Source of the DNA: Acanthochromis polyacanthus | Taxonomy: Eukaryota > Chordata > Actinopteri > Pomacentridae | Length of the DNA: 64,000 bases | NCBI RefSeq assembly: GCF_021347895.1 | Contig: NC_067126.1 | Coordinates: 33,058,482 to 33,122,481, forward strand | Reading direction: 5' to 3' | Shown: positions 38,441-50,840 of the stretch, one piece after another | Position numbering within the stretch: position 1 is the stretch's first letter | Layout: every line of letters begins with the position of its first letter | Notes under the pieces: model-generated | What the model saw: only the letters and a program-made list of their open reading frames with translations | The model's database searches: none | Told to the model about the DNA's origin: nothing | Made by a program: the position numbers and the translations under genes

Positions 38441-41400
38441 TTTATTTAGTCCTATTTATCTAGCGGGAGCACTGTAGGAGTGCACAGGCTCAGAATAAAC
38501 TCACAAAGACTTATGAATGTTTAAATCTATTTGTATCTGTTTCCTCAAACACGGCACTGTGTATCAAAGAGCGAGTTTGAATCCTGCCGCTAAAGATCCA
38601 TATATTATCAGGATAAATTTAACATGTGTGCCGCTTTATTTTTGGGGGCTCTTCTCTAAATTTCACTGAGCAGAATCTAGTGCACAGTCTCACGAAGGTT
38701 GGGCCAGATGCCTCGTCTCACTATTAGCTCTAGTGTCCCACATACAGTGTGAGAGAATTGCTGGTTACACTGCTCTTAGGACTGGCAGAGAAGCAGCAGG
38801 TTAGAAAAAACCACCTCCCAGGAGAAATGATTCAAGGTATTGGAGAGCCGGAGAGGCGAATAAAGTGAATGCAATTTCAAAGGGGAAATAATGGAGGTCA
38901 TGGTGTTTGATGTTCCTATGCTGGTCACGAAAATAACTTGGTTGATGATGGAATCAATCACACCTCCATGGCAGTGAATGTTAATGAAGAAATGTTTAGC
39001 TGTTTTTTTCCTTTTTTGCATTTTTAATAAACTGTGTTAACATCAGGCCTAGCCATCCATTGCTCCCGACAGAATGAAGCTCAGTTATCTGCAGCCGTAC
39101 CGGCTCATATCAGCTGACTGAAGCAATAATATTTGAGATGTGACGGGTGTTTCTTTTTTTCCCCTTTTTTTAACGTGCTGTTCTTCTCTTGTGTTTTTGT
39201 TGTGATGAGTGAACACAAGGTCAAAATGGAGTTTATCCTCTGATATCACCTGCCAGTCCAGACAAGAGAAATGCTCACTCAAGGTGACATTACTTTGGTG
39301 TCTGTACTCAGCATGCCACTACATCTTTCATTTCCTGTGAGCTAAAATTTACAACTTATCCTTTGACAGGAGGAGTAAACATCTCTAATATGACCCAGGC
39401 TGTGATCTTGCCGGGTAAACAAAAGAAAACCTGCCTCAGCCTCTATGATCTTTGAGAATCCCAAAGAAAACAATAAACACAACACTTTTTTGTTTTTATG
39501 TATTTAAAATATGAGCCTAAAGCCCTTGAAAAATGACTGTAAAGGGTATTAAAGAATCAGTGAAATTCATATATCATAACCGATTTCTGATGTTGACAAT
39601 GACTAAATTTCCCCTGTGCAAGATTACTGGAAGGTGAGAGCCACAGAATGAACAGTGCTTACATAATTAGATGGAAATAAGTGATAATAGATAGTCACAA
39701 TAGCAGTGAGATTTGGGAGAGCTCATGACATTTTCTTATTCTTTGAGCAGAGGCACTTTATCTCAGGCTCGGAAAGTTATTTAGTATGCAATGGATCAAT
39801 CGCCATTCTCAAAAAGTCATTTAAATTAACTTTGTGGGCAGATATCTATCCAGCAAAAAGGCCAACGGAGGCAAAGGACTATCAGAAAATTAAAAAGGAC
39901 ATAACATTTTTTTCATGTGAAATTGAAATGGAACAAAACTGAGCAAAGCATGACTACATAAACATTCCAAGATGTTCCCTGACAGACTGTCTTTTTCTTT
40001 TTTTTTTTCGTGGTCTTTGGATGTTTTTCTTTTCACAAATTTAAACAATGAGGAGCAGAGTTTTTCTCACACGCAGGGCTCATCATCCTCTCCCTGACAA
40101 CACTCTCAGCCTTTTTATTGACACCCGCACCAGCAGTTTGGTGATTGTGTCCTAGTATGCCACTGATACGGTAGTCGTCAAAAACGTGACAGCTAAATTC
40201 ATTTTTCAGTGAAACACTGTCCAACTTATTAATACTTAATAAGAACTGAGGGTAAAACCCCTGCACTGGGTCTGGCTCAGTCTCTCCTTTTTTAAATTAA
40301 GAGGAGTCCAAAGTGAATGTTTGATTCTGCCTAAATAAAAATAAGCCAGTGTCTGTGTAGTGCATGTCTAATTGCAGATGAAGCATCAAATTAAAATGTC
40401 AGAGACTGGTTGAGGAAGCAGTGGCTGCAGAGTCTTAGTGTTTAAATTTATGTTTGAGATTATGCCTTTTTCAAGGAAGGTGTAATTTGTGCAGCAGTAT
40501 TACCAGAGCAACACCATGTTATTAGTTTCGACAATTCTCAGTCATGTTAATGTTGGAGAGGAAGGAAGGCTGCATGCCACCTAGTGGGATGTGAATAACC
40601 CATATATCTCACCACCAATTAGTATTAGTGTGTACTGTAAAGTGACAGGAAACTAATTCATAAATACTGTAGCAACATGAAAGAGGAGGGAAGCCATCCA
40701 CAGAAGAAAAATAAACTGTCAGTCCCGTACAGATAGGGGAACATCAACGGAGCCTTTCCAATTACTTCAAGGTTAACTGTGAACCACTAATAACTTCAGG
40801 GAACCGAAGAAACAAAACATTGTTAGCTAATTACATAAGCAAGTCATTTAGACTGATTGATGCAACATATTATTCTGCCCTCTCTCTCCCCTTCTCTCTC
40901 TCTCTCTCCCTAATTTTCTCTTCCATACAGCAGAGAACAGCCTAAAAGCTGCGTTTCCTTTGGCAGCTGTCTCCGTGACGGCCCACACTGACACAATGAG
41001 ACACTCTCCCCGCTCAGCAGTAAACCACAATCAACTGGTGAACAACTGGCACAGATTTATCATCATCAGCTCGCGACCAAAGCTGCATGTGTGAGCTGAC
41101 ACAGTCTGCAGAAAGAGAACTGCAAGCAGTGCCATTACTGTTTAAGACAGAGGTCAGCTACTTTGGTCCTGAGGTGTTAAAAGCAGCAGCCATTTCATGT
41201 GTACGTTTAATCAGTGATGAACTAATTTAATATGCCTCTGGTTGTGAGGCTGATGAGATGAAACACTCTGTTTTTGGATTAGCTGCCCTGCAACAAAGAG
41301 GCTTACAGGGAGATCAATTGTGCTACTTCTTGTTTTGCCACTGATGCAGCATTGTATATATTCCGTATGATCGTGCACTATTTGTTTGTATAAAGACGGC

Positions 41401-43779
41401 TAATAACACTTCACCCTGGATACAAGTCCAACTGGGATTTGAGCTTACGTTTTATATTATTATAAATATTCTCACAAGGAATGCTAATTAGTTACCCCCT
41501 CTGTCTCTATTGAGTTGTGAATATGATTTACAGTTAAAGCAACACAAAAAAAGAAAAGGAAGAATATTAGCTTTGTGTGGGTTTGGTTCTTGGCTCTGTT
41601 TGAGATAAAGATAAAAGAGCAGAATATGAAATTCATGACACTGAATTACTCGTAGATGTGCTTCAGCTGAAAATGAGCACTCAGTGATCTGATTGCCGAA
41701 GCCCCTCCAAACCTACTCGTCTTTTGTTTGTTCATCAGACTTGAATGCAACACATCCTTCGCCCTCCACATGGTTCCACGCCGGACCGAGCTATTTAAAT
41801 CATAAATAATAAACTGATAGCCCTCGACAAAATTATGTAAACAGAACAATAGTGCTGTTTGCTGAACTCGCCACTAAAAGCCCGAGCCATACAATGAAGG
41901 TAGCTCTCAGAAACAGCGGCGAGAACGTCCAAGTACTGGCACATTATTGCAGCAATGCGTGATGTTACTGCTTCCTATGACGCTCAGTAGAATTCCATTA
42001 AAAGCTGATCTTTTGTAAAAGCATAGCAGGAGCCCATGAATTACACTGCATTGCTTTTGCAGAGAAAGATCTTTCTAATTTCAACCAACCAGTCAGAGCA
42101 GCAATACATTAAGCATGCTATTTACTTTATTACATTCTATTTTTCAGATTACATCTCAGCCAGATTGCTGTGTATAAAACTGTGGCCCATAAGTGTAAAT
42201 GATGTTTGGGCAGCCTGTAATTTTTTTGGAAGTTCCATAGCATGATGTTTCCCCCTAGTGGTATAAGAACTAAAATAGAACAGACAGACAATGGTGCTGC
42301 TATTTGGAGCTGCCATAGGCTACTGTATCTGCTGCTACATCTAGTGAGGGTCTATCCAAGTTTACTCCACTGATGTGGAATCTTTTTCTGCCCGACAGTG
42401 TTCATAAAACAAACCGTATAAGTAATGCTTGACTTTAAATGAGAATATTTATATGACTTGCCTGACACAACCATCTGCTCTTCAATTTAAATGAAGTTAA
42501 AAAACTAATGACTACCGGCCAAATCACTCTCATCCAGTTCCTGTTTTGAATGCTTATAAGTGGAGGAGATGCCGACAAAAGCAATGTATAGAAGAGTAAT
42601 GATTGATGAGGCAGCTGAAATGGATAGATGCCCTCTGCATCATTTTATCAGGCAACATTTCCTTTTAAAATGGGTTCTTTTTACTACCTCTAATCTCTTT
42701 GTCATCTGACAGCAGAGATATGAAAAAAATCCAACAGAAACTATAGCGAATCATTGAAATCAGATTACTACATTCAAACCAGCGCCGATATCTACAGAGA
42801 ATGCCACAATGCACCACAATGTTCATTTTTTAAATCTATATCAGAATCACATTTGCATCCATATATGCTCAAAGACCAGCTACGTGCATTAAATACATAA
42901 TTGTTGCATATTAACATTAGGTGTCTTAACATGACTTTAAACGCCTTGTCCTTGCTGAAATTATGGACAGACAAAACTGTGACATGCAACTTGCAAAAAT
43001 CCCATCCATCATTGCATTTTTCACACCACAGATAAATATAGTTAACATCACACTATAATGTGCTTTTAACACATTTCACTGCTCGAACAAGAAGAACTGC
43101 AATGTGTTAATATATTTTATAACAGCATCGCCAGCGACACTAACCTTAAACACAACACGTACCGGCTGCATTCTGCTAGCACACGCTGTCATGCTAGACG
43201 ACCTTTCTCCACAGCTCATGTAAACCTCGCAGATAAACAAGGCGCTTATTATGAGACAAAGTCAGCAAGCTATCCGTATTGTTGATGCATGTTTTTGAAT
43301 GTTTTGTTTGAATAGGAATAAAACATCTTGCGATTTACAAAAAACATGTTTTATATAAGGGCACTTAGCCTAACCTGGGATTTCAGAATGATCTAAAGCA
43401 GTATAATATAGGAGAAGTCATATGGGACAAGGGGACAGCTGTACAAATGTGAAACAAAACAGTCTGGCATTAAGAAGAATACCTTGAACTAATTAAAACT
43501 GAGGTGTAAAGGAGCTTGTGGAGGAAACAGCAGCAGAGCAACTGAAGGCAGCACCCTGTGATGACAGTCTGAGCCTCTGGCAGGCCTGACACAGTGGGCA
43601 GTGGGCATTTGGTGGTTGTGATCCAGACTCAGGACCCAGACCAGCACTTGAACAGCTTTGTGTTATCGCAGGCACTAGCATATGGCACCGTTTTGCACAG
43701 AGAGAAAATAATGTTCTCGGCTCTGATTAGAATATGAGGATTCAAATATTTCCTGAATGAATCAAGGCTCTATAAACAA
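38441..43779. other. pcdh8-pcdh17 intergenic spacer, second part
   Basis: AT-rich sequence. A (CT)n-rich tract is near 40878-40911, and a CTCF-like motif on the minus strand is at 42250-42261. Short open frames show no recognisable domain. Confidence 0.5.
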
Positions 43780-43985
43780 AGGGAGTGTGTCCTTGATGTG
43801 TGAATTTGAGGCTGATGGCTGCATACGGAAGTGACCCTGGGCAAGACACTGAATTCCAAGTTGCGACTGACAGCGAGTGAGATGCTTGTGTGGCAGCTCT
43901 GTGTGTGAATGAGTGAATGAGAAACATATTGTAAAGCGCTTTGTCAAACCAAGCCAAGGTTATATAGATTTAAACCACTACCATT
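43780..43985 (+). repeat. Dispersed fish repeat fragment
   Basis: CCTGGGCAAGACACTGAATTCCAAG, then GTGTGAATGAGTGAATGAGAAAC, then TTGTAAAGCGCTTTG and a TATATAGATTTAAACCACTACCATTTAT end. This order is typical of a very common fish interspersed repeat whose 3' part reads TGTAAAGCGCTTTG...CTATATAAATGCAGTCCATTTACCATT. The repeat is non-coding, and I do not assign it to a named class. Confidence 0.6.
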
Positions 43986-43999
43986 TATATTTACTTTCA

Positions 44000-44400
44000 C
44001 TTTCTTGTTGAAATTGAAATGATAAGATTGATACTACTGCTATGTCTGTCCATTCAGTATCAAGCTACAGCCAGCATCCAGGTAGCTTAGCTTAGCATAA
44101 AGACTGGAAAGAGAGACGAAACAGCAAGCCAGGTTCTCACATTCACCTTTGCTTCTAAACAAGAAGTCAGTTATTTATAATATGTAAAGGACAATTTCTT
44201 GTAGTACACCTACTTCACGGAGTCTCAGAGTCAATCCCAAAAAGCCAGGCTAGCTGTTTCCCTCCAGTTTCAACTCTAGATGCTCCGCTATGTTGAACAG
44301 CTGCTGGATCCTGCTTTGTACTGTATTGATCTTCTCGTATAACTCTCAGCAAGAAAGCAAATAAGTGTTTTTCCAAAGACATCACACTATTCCTATAATG
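44000..44400 (+). mobile_element. Long-TIR MITE, both arms present
   Basis: The left arm (about 44000-44135) reads GATAAGATTGATAC, then AAGCTACAGCCAGCATCCAGG, TAGCTTAGCTTAGCATAAAG and ACTGGAAAGAG. The right arm (about 44240-44400) reads AAAGCCAGGCTAGCTGTTTCC, then TGTATTGATCTTCTCGTATAA and CTCTCAGCAAGAAAGCAAATAAG. Parts of the two arms are reverse complements, so a transcript could fold back. It is the same family as the element at 14175-14988 and has no coding capacity. Confidence 0.65.
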
Positions 44401-47229
44401 CCTGTACCGCCCCGGATAATGATTCATTAATCTAAAGTCTGTTTGCCAGTGATAAAACTGAACCCAAAATGCAATCCAATGTTTATGAGTTTCATTGTCA
44501 TAGTTTGATGCATATGATGAAATGACAGCAGGTCCTCACAGTGGATGTGTTTTATCTACACCACCGTGTTCATAGAATTTAATTACAGTCCTCAGTGATA
44601 ACATCCCATAGTTTGGTAGAAATTGTTGTATTTTGCATTTGCCCCCGCCGCTCACGCACGCCACGTCTCATGTTTTAACCGCCTTTGATATAACTTATAA
44701 ATGATGCAGATGACATCTTAATGGTAAATGAACGTAAACAAAACTTCTGCTTCTAGACAAGCTGTCAAGTGGAAAACAAATGGTGTCGCCTTTATTTATT
44801 TATTTACTTATTTTACGCCAGCCCTCAATTCAAAGCATCCAAAAGTCAATATCCACACTTGGCAGTTCAGACAAAGATGAAGATGAGATCTGAGGAGTAC
44901 AAAACATTGCGTTGTGGGACGGGCCTCAAGCGCCAAATGACATCGATTCAGAAGGGCTCCATCTTTACATGTGGTACACTGGGGAATTGTGTCTCAACGT
45001 CGAGACGCTAAGAGGCCATAACAACATAATCACAGTCATACAGTAAGCGATTTGTCAAAAATAAACCCAACACCACAGGTGCGGAGGCTAGAAGTGACGT
45101 GTGGAAATCTGACTCATTTGTCAGCGGACTGCTGATGAGCTGAAAAGCAGCTCTAAAACACTTGCTTTCTATTACCTGGGGAGATTTCAAATGCGCTGGG
45201 AGAGTTGTTGCATGACATTCGTGTGAAGACCATTTGGAAATAAATGAATGTGGTATATTTCAGCCATTGCTTTTCCAACAGACACCTATTTTGTACCAAA
45301 CTGTGTGTATGAATATACCTCGTGGCATAAATTGTCAGGTCAGTGCACAACTTATTTGACCTACAAGGAGCACATAAAGCAATGATGGAGAGAAACCATA
45401 TTGTATTGATTGATAAATGCATTTTCCCTCTGTGTAAAATTGGCTATCTGTCAGACTAGTGCACATCACTGGGGGCACAAATATGACCTTCTTTCTTATT
45501 GCTTGTCTTTTGTACTGCACAGCCTTGAATCCTCAAGTTAATAATTTAGCAATTTCCAAACTGCGGTGACTTTGCAGAATAAATGTATTATATAAAAAAG
45601 GTGGTCAGGACAGCTTGAAAAAAGGAGCCGGTTTGAACATTGTCCTCTGTTCATGAGGCATATTGTGGTACACTGCGAGAACTCTGTTTAGTGCTTCACT
45701 GTTATGTAAAAAAGCATCTAATCCACTCCATTCCAGCTTTCATCACAGCTATCAAAAACTAAAAAAGCAGGTATTTATGCTCATGCAAATGAGGACCGCT
45801 CTTAGCCCCTGTTTCCTGCAAATGAATAGAACGCAGGAAGAAAAATAATGGCCCGGTCTGTTGTCAGATTCTACTGATAGCTCTTCTTCTGTGGCCGTTT
45901 AGGAAGCGATTTATTTTGTCTTAAGGATTGTCCCCTGCATGGCTATTATGTAAGCTGTACATAATAGCCCCCTACTCTTGTCTCATTTACTTTCATTCAT
46001 CAAACTCTCATTTAAATTGACCTTAAAAATAATGAGGACAGAATACGGTAGCAAAGATGCACATGTGCAGATGAAAATCAACAGCTATTGAATATAGTTT
46101 CACACGCATATCTCCAGTTAACCTTTCAGCTGCACAACTCAGGAGCAACTTTTGAAAATGCTGATGAAAAGCAATATTAATGCAGGGCTGTATATTTGAA
46201 GTTGTTGATGAAAACCCATGCTCTTCCCCATGGACGTGGTCCCTTGATTGAGAGATGTATTTAATTGATTTTTTTCTTGCATAATTTAGTTTCAGACTTT
46301 CTGGGCTCCTGCAACTGTGTGTCCTGGATTTACTTTCATATACTCTTCAGTTACGGCTCTATTGAAGGAGATGCAAGTAAAAGCTTTAAGGCTGAAAATA
46401 GTCCAGATGCTAAATCATGTGTGTGCCATGACTACACGTGAGAGCTCAACAACTGTTAACTAGAATTCAGGCCGATGGTTGTCACCCGAGCTGCTTATGG
46501 TTTTAAAACTCATCGATGCCTCATCAATAAATCATTTGGGACCAGAGACAGTTTGCTCTTGCCCCACATACTCATGGCTGAATTCAGCTTTATAATGGCA
46601 ACCAGTTCTGCAAATGCGAGAGTAAAACTATGCAAGTGCCTTATCAATGCCAGTGAAATGATGATGAAACTGTGTTTGTGTAGATTTTGTGCCACTTTTT
46701 GGGCTCGAACTGATGGATTTATACACAGGGGCAGAACATTTGCCCCTCGTAGCAACGAATGACAGAAGGAATTTGTCAAGCGATGTAGTACATGTTATAC
46801 GGTGTTGTGTACGGTGATGTAAATTATTTCAAAAGAGGAGAAGCGAGTGTGACAGCACCCAGCGCAATTTTGTGGGAGTAATGGTTTATACTTTATTTTC
46901 CACTTGAGTACCAGCTCTACTCTCTCATTTGCATGCAAGAAACTCGACCGAGCAACCTAAGAGTCTTCAAAGCCAGTCTCCCAGGTAATGGAGCGGCATC
47001 AGATTTTACATCTGATCATCACTGACTGGAGTCTTGATCATGTAGATTCAAACTGGAGGAAGAGTTCTACATGTTTACAAATTCAGACTGGGGTTTTCTG
47101 ATGGCAAGGGAATGCTATTTTATCTTCAGTGTGTAATATTGCTCAATTAAAATGAGTCATTGTCAAGTTTCATTAAATTAGTCACGGCATATTTGGGAAA
47201 ACTGTCGAATAAGTGACATTTCTCATTAC
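44401..47229. other. Non-coding DNA downstream of pcdh8
   Basis: AT-rich sequence downstream of the pcdh8 poly(A) signal. Short open frames (the largest is 95 codons near 46475) have no recognisable domain. A further AATAAA on the minus strand at 46892-46897 could serve a longer pcdh8 transcript. Confidence 0.5.
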
Positions 47230-47235
47230 TTTATT
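47230..47235 (-). terminator. pcdh8: Candidate poly(A) signal of pcdh8
   Basis: A minus-strand AATAAA about 195 bases after the pcdh8 stop codon, the nearest canonical hexamer. Confidence 0.5.
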
Positions 47236-47429
47236 CACACTTTCATTGGAAAATGAAACACAGAATGCAGTATACTGAAATTCAAACATTTTTAACAAGA
47301 GCAAGCAGAATAATATTAGAATTCTGTACGTTAACAAATATATACACCTGTGAGTTAACCATATAGTGAGAGTTTTTACACATATTTACACCTTCTAACT
47401 ACATTTCAATCCATTTTTGAATGTTTTTT

Positions 47430-47770
47430 TTAAAAGATAGTTGCAACTTCTAATGCCGTAGCCACAGTTACAATACTTGGACTCTGCTTGTGGACTGCGA
47501 CACCTTCGACATCAGGATCACGCTGTTGCTGTGGGAAGTAGGAAGGAAGGGTCCCAGTTCTGGAGTAGGTGCACATGCTGTTGCGTGATTTTGGCCGATT
47601 TATACCATAACTGGAGTCCTTCCAAGACATGGAACAGCCCGGAGAATTGTTGTAGCCGGGCACTGGGGAGAAGCCTATTGTGTAGGCGTTGTCTCTGGTG
47701 GCTCTGAAGCTCTGTGGTGGTATTGCACAGTAGGTGCCTTGGCAATCCCCAGAAAAGCTGTTAGCGGCAT
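47430..47770 (-). CDS. pcdh8: pcdh8 coding exon 4 (C-terminal tail)
   Basis: The acceptor is TATTCCAG (47771-47778). Two bases complete an Asn codon begun in exon 3, and 112 codons follow to TAA at 47430-47432. A MCTYSRTGTLPSY stretch aligns with human PCDH8 MSTFCKSTSLPRD. The rest is Ser/Tyr/Pro-rich and diverged, and it ends VATALEVATIF. The human block ending GHSDRCWSP has no clear counterpart. Confidence 0.88.
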
Positions 47771-50700
47771 CTGGAATAAAAGTGAAATAAACAAATTTAA
47801 TGATGAGAAGCTGCTGCCTTACCAACGTCTATTATTTATGTCACGTATGACATCAAAACATCCAAACTTATGAGTGGAAAACTCACTTTTAAGCCTCGGT
47901 TGGAAGGTTCTAAAGATCTTCTTGCCTCCGTCGCCACTGATATCAGAGTCACTGTCGTTGAAGTCACTGTCCCCTTTACCACTGTCCTTCACGCTCAGCT
48001 GGTCAGTGTTGCTGATGCCACTGCAAATGCAATCAACAGATACAGTATGAGCCTCCACTGCACCGCATTAGCTTGATTATTGATGTCTGTCTTTTTTTTC
48101 ACATAGAGGGCCCGTCTCTCTGCTGCCCATCTAACCTCATTCTGCAGGCATGCCACAAGCAACAGATTGTATGCATGTTAAGTATCCTTTCTGCTCAGTG
48201 CGATTTTAGTGGTGAAAAAAACACACCTCGTATCTGAGAAAAGAGTTTTCATTTAGTTGTCTTACCTCACTTGCAAGCAGTATTTGTCACCTTGCCACAC
48301 AGACGCTGGTTGGAAATGCTTGGAGGGCAGGAACATCTAAGAGAACAAACAAAGTGACAGCAGAGAGCTTAGTTTCCATTTTTGGCACAAAGATCAAGGC
48401 AGCAGTGGGAAACATCATATGCATATGAAAATAGAAGATGAAGAAAAAAAAAGCAGAAAAATACTAAATGTAGTTGACTCACCTTTGTCTCTGAGTCCCC
48501 GCTCCTCTCCTCATACAGGCACGAATCATCCAGAGACAGTGAAGGCCTCTCATGGAAGAAGCCTCGTTGACCTGTGTAAATGTTTGGCTCTGTGGATCCC
48601 AGCATGGCCATGGGCCTGCCGTCAAACAGACTCTGGCACACTTCTCTCTTGGTGCTTCTCCTCTTACGGCTCAGTTTGCATGTGACAACAACAACAACTA
48701 TTGCAATCAGCAAGAAGGCACAACCCCCACTGAGCATAATAATGATAATTAGTGAGCCATCAAAGCCGGAGCCTTCTTCATCACTTGACCGCAGCACAAT
48801 GACGACTTGGTCTTTGGAGGGTTCTGAGTCTGAGACGACAAACCTAATCGTGGCACTGCTCGAGAGCGGGGACCTGCCATTGTCGCTCACTGAGATTTTC
48901 ATTTCCAGCACGTCCCCAATTTCAGCTGTCAGCCATTGTTTTAGAGCAATCTCTCCGGTGTCCTTGTTTATTGTAAAAAGCTTGGGGTCACCTTGTACAA
49001 TTTTGTAGGAGAGCTCGCCATTCACTCCCTCGTCTTCATCTTCAGCTGATACACGAAGGGCGAGATAGCCAGAGGGTGCATTAAAGGGCAGTGGAATATC
49101 AGCCGAGTCATTCAGTAGGACAGGGAAGGTGAAGGATGGATAATTGTCATTCTGATCCACAACTCTAATCCTGATTGTTGACGTGCTTGAAAGAGAGTGC
49201 GAGCCTCTGTCTTCTGCTTGGATGACAAGCTCAATCTGCTGAAGCGTCTCATAATCGAAAGACCTGAGAGTGTACAAAGACCCTGAGAGCGAATCCACAG
49301 AGACATAAGTGGACACTGAGGATCCCCCTGGCACCTCTGAGTCTATGAGCTTATAAGAGACTTTGGCATTCTTTCCCACATCAGGATCCCGAGCGACGAC
49401 AGTGGTGACATATGAGCCTGGGATGTTATTTTCCAGGACTGAAACTTCATAAAGTGGCTTACTGAAGAGAGGGGGGTTGTCATTCTCATCTGTGACACGG
49501 ATAGTGTACTGTCTGACAGTTTTAAAAGGCGGGTTTCCCAGGTCCTCTGCAACTATAGTGAGGTTATACTCTGGGATCTTCTCTCTGTCCAAAGTGGTGG
49601 TGGTGACAATCATGAAAGTGTCTCCATATGCCTGCTGCAGGGTGAAATGCTCGTGCCCGAGGAGGCTGATGCGCACGTACCCGTTGGAGCCCGAGTCTCT
49701 GTCCGAGGTGCTGATCAGAGCCACGAAACTCTCCGCGGCTGCAGCCTCTGTGATGTAAGCGACTCCATCGCTGCTGGAGTTCATGGGTTTGATGCTGATT
49801 TCAGGCGCATTGTCGTTCACGTCCACGATTTCTATCACCAGTTTGCAGGTGGACGGAACTGAGTTGGCGCCCAAATCTGTGGCTTTGATGTTCAGCTCAT
49901 ATGACCTCCTCTTCTCAAAATCAACAAGCCCCTTCAGGGCCACGTCACCCGAGTAAGGGTCGATGTTGAAAAGACGCGCAGCCTCAGGTGATAAGCCCTC
50001 TCTAAACGCGTACATCACCTCCCCATTGATGCCATCGTCGGGGTCAAACGCGTGCACTTTGACAACTCGGTGACCCACCGGTGAGTCTTCGTTCAGCTCC
50101 ACTTTCAGAGAGCTGTGTTCAAACGTGGGGCTGTTGTCATTGAAGTCCAGCACTTTGATATTTACAGTCATTGACCCGGACTTCGCAGGCACTCCTCCGT
50201 CAGATGCAGTCACTTCGATCGTGTAGGAGTCCTCCACCTCCCTGTCGAGCTCCCTCACCAGCACCAGCTCTGCAAACTTCACTCCATCATCCCGATCGTG
50301 CACTTCAATGGAGAAATGGCTGGAGGGGGAGATATTGTAGCTCTGAATGTAGTTCTCACCCACGTCCCGGTCGAGGGCAATCAGCAGGGGGAATCTGGAA
50401 TCCAGTGGAACATTCTCCACTATTTCCAGATTCGTCTCGTTACGCGGAAAACGAGGAGAGTGGTCGTTGATGTCTCTCACCTCTATCTCCACGTGGATGA
50501 GCTGGAACTTCTCCCGGGAGAAGGCCACGATGTCGAAGGTGATGAAGCAGCGGGGAGACCTGGGGCAGAGCTGCTCCCGATCAATTACCTCTGCAACGCT
50601 CAGAAGCCCGTCATTCTCCCTCATCTGAACCAGAGAAGAGTTGTTTTCTTGCATGAAGCGGAATGATGTGTCAGGGTCATCAGCCGGATCAATCTTTAAA

Positions 50701-50840
50701 TCCAGAGACAAATTGCCTATCTCCGTCCCGGGTGCATCCTCCTCATAGGTGAAATATCTTGTAGTAGTGCACAGGACTGTGCATGGAAATAAAACATGCA
50801 CCAGGTACAGTGCAGCTGCTGCAGTCTTGCAAAATCCCAT
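47430..50840 (-). CDS. pcdh8: Protocadherin-8 / paraxial protocadherin, four coding exons
   Basis: Adhesion receptor used in mesoderm cell movements (PAPC) and at synapses (arcadlin). Joined minus-strand exons are 50840-48483, 48336-48266, 48020-47887 and 47770-47430. All junctions are GT-AG and in phase (0, 2, 1), giving 967 aa (human PCDH8 is about 1070). Residues 1-24 are a signal peptide. Six cadherin repeats follow, with linkers at DINDH 123, DFNDN 232, DVNDN 340, DENDN 451 and DQNDN 562. The membrane segment is about 697-721. The tail has KDSGKGDSDFNDSDSDISGD at 821-840, nearly identical to human PCDH8, which fixes the identity together with YEEDAPGTEIG in the first repeat. The Ala/Gly-rich insertion of the human ectodomain and the human GHSDRCW block are absent. 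FRTFQP at 846-851 is WIRS-like. Introns are very short (146, 245 and 116 bp). It lies upstream of pcdh17, same strand. Confidence 0.95.
47887..48020 (-). CDS. pcdh8: pcdh8 coding exon 3
   Basis: 134 bp. The acceptor is TTTGCAG (48021-48027) and the donor is A|GTGAGT (47881-47886). It encodes GISNTDQLSV, then KDSGKGDSDFNDSDSDISGD, then GGKKIFRTFQPRLK. The middle part is the delta-protocadherin cytoplasmic motif and is almost invariant relative to human PCDH8. Confidence 0.94.
48266..48336 (-). CDS. pcdh8: pcdh8 coding exon 2
   Basis: 71 bp. The acceptor is CTCTTAG (48337-48343) and the donor is AG|GTAAGA (48260-48265). It encodes MFLPSKHFQPASVWQGDKYC followed by LQV and two bases of the next codon. 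SVWQGDKY aligns with human VAVWKGHSF just before the DSGKGDSD motif. An alternative donor four bases earlier would break the frame into exon 3. Confidence 0.85.
48483..50840 (-). CDS. pcdh8: pcdh8 coding exon 1 (ectodomain, membrane segment, proximal tail)
   Basis: 2358 bp, 786 codons, ending GDSETK|GTGAGT (donor 48477-48482). The start is the ATG at 50838-50840, with A at -3 and a hydrophobic leader (ALYLVHVLFPCTVLC) before the conserved TTTRYFTYEEDAPG. The downstream membrane segment is followed by a basic stop-transfer stretch KLSRKRRSTKR (722-732). Read-through past the donor adds 37 residues before a stop at 48369. Confidence 0.96.

Noticed and set aside
38560..38600. GAGTTTGAATCC, a B-box-like tRNA motif
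   Set aside because: No A box at the right spacing and no cloverleaf. A single short motif is not enough to call a tRNA or SINE.
48580..49008. 142-codon plus-strand frame opposite pcdh8 exon 1
   Set aside because: Antisense shadow of the pcdh8 coding exon, with no domain of its own.
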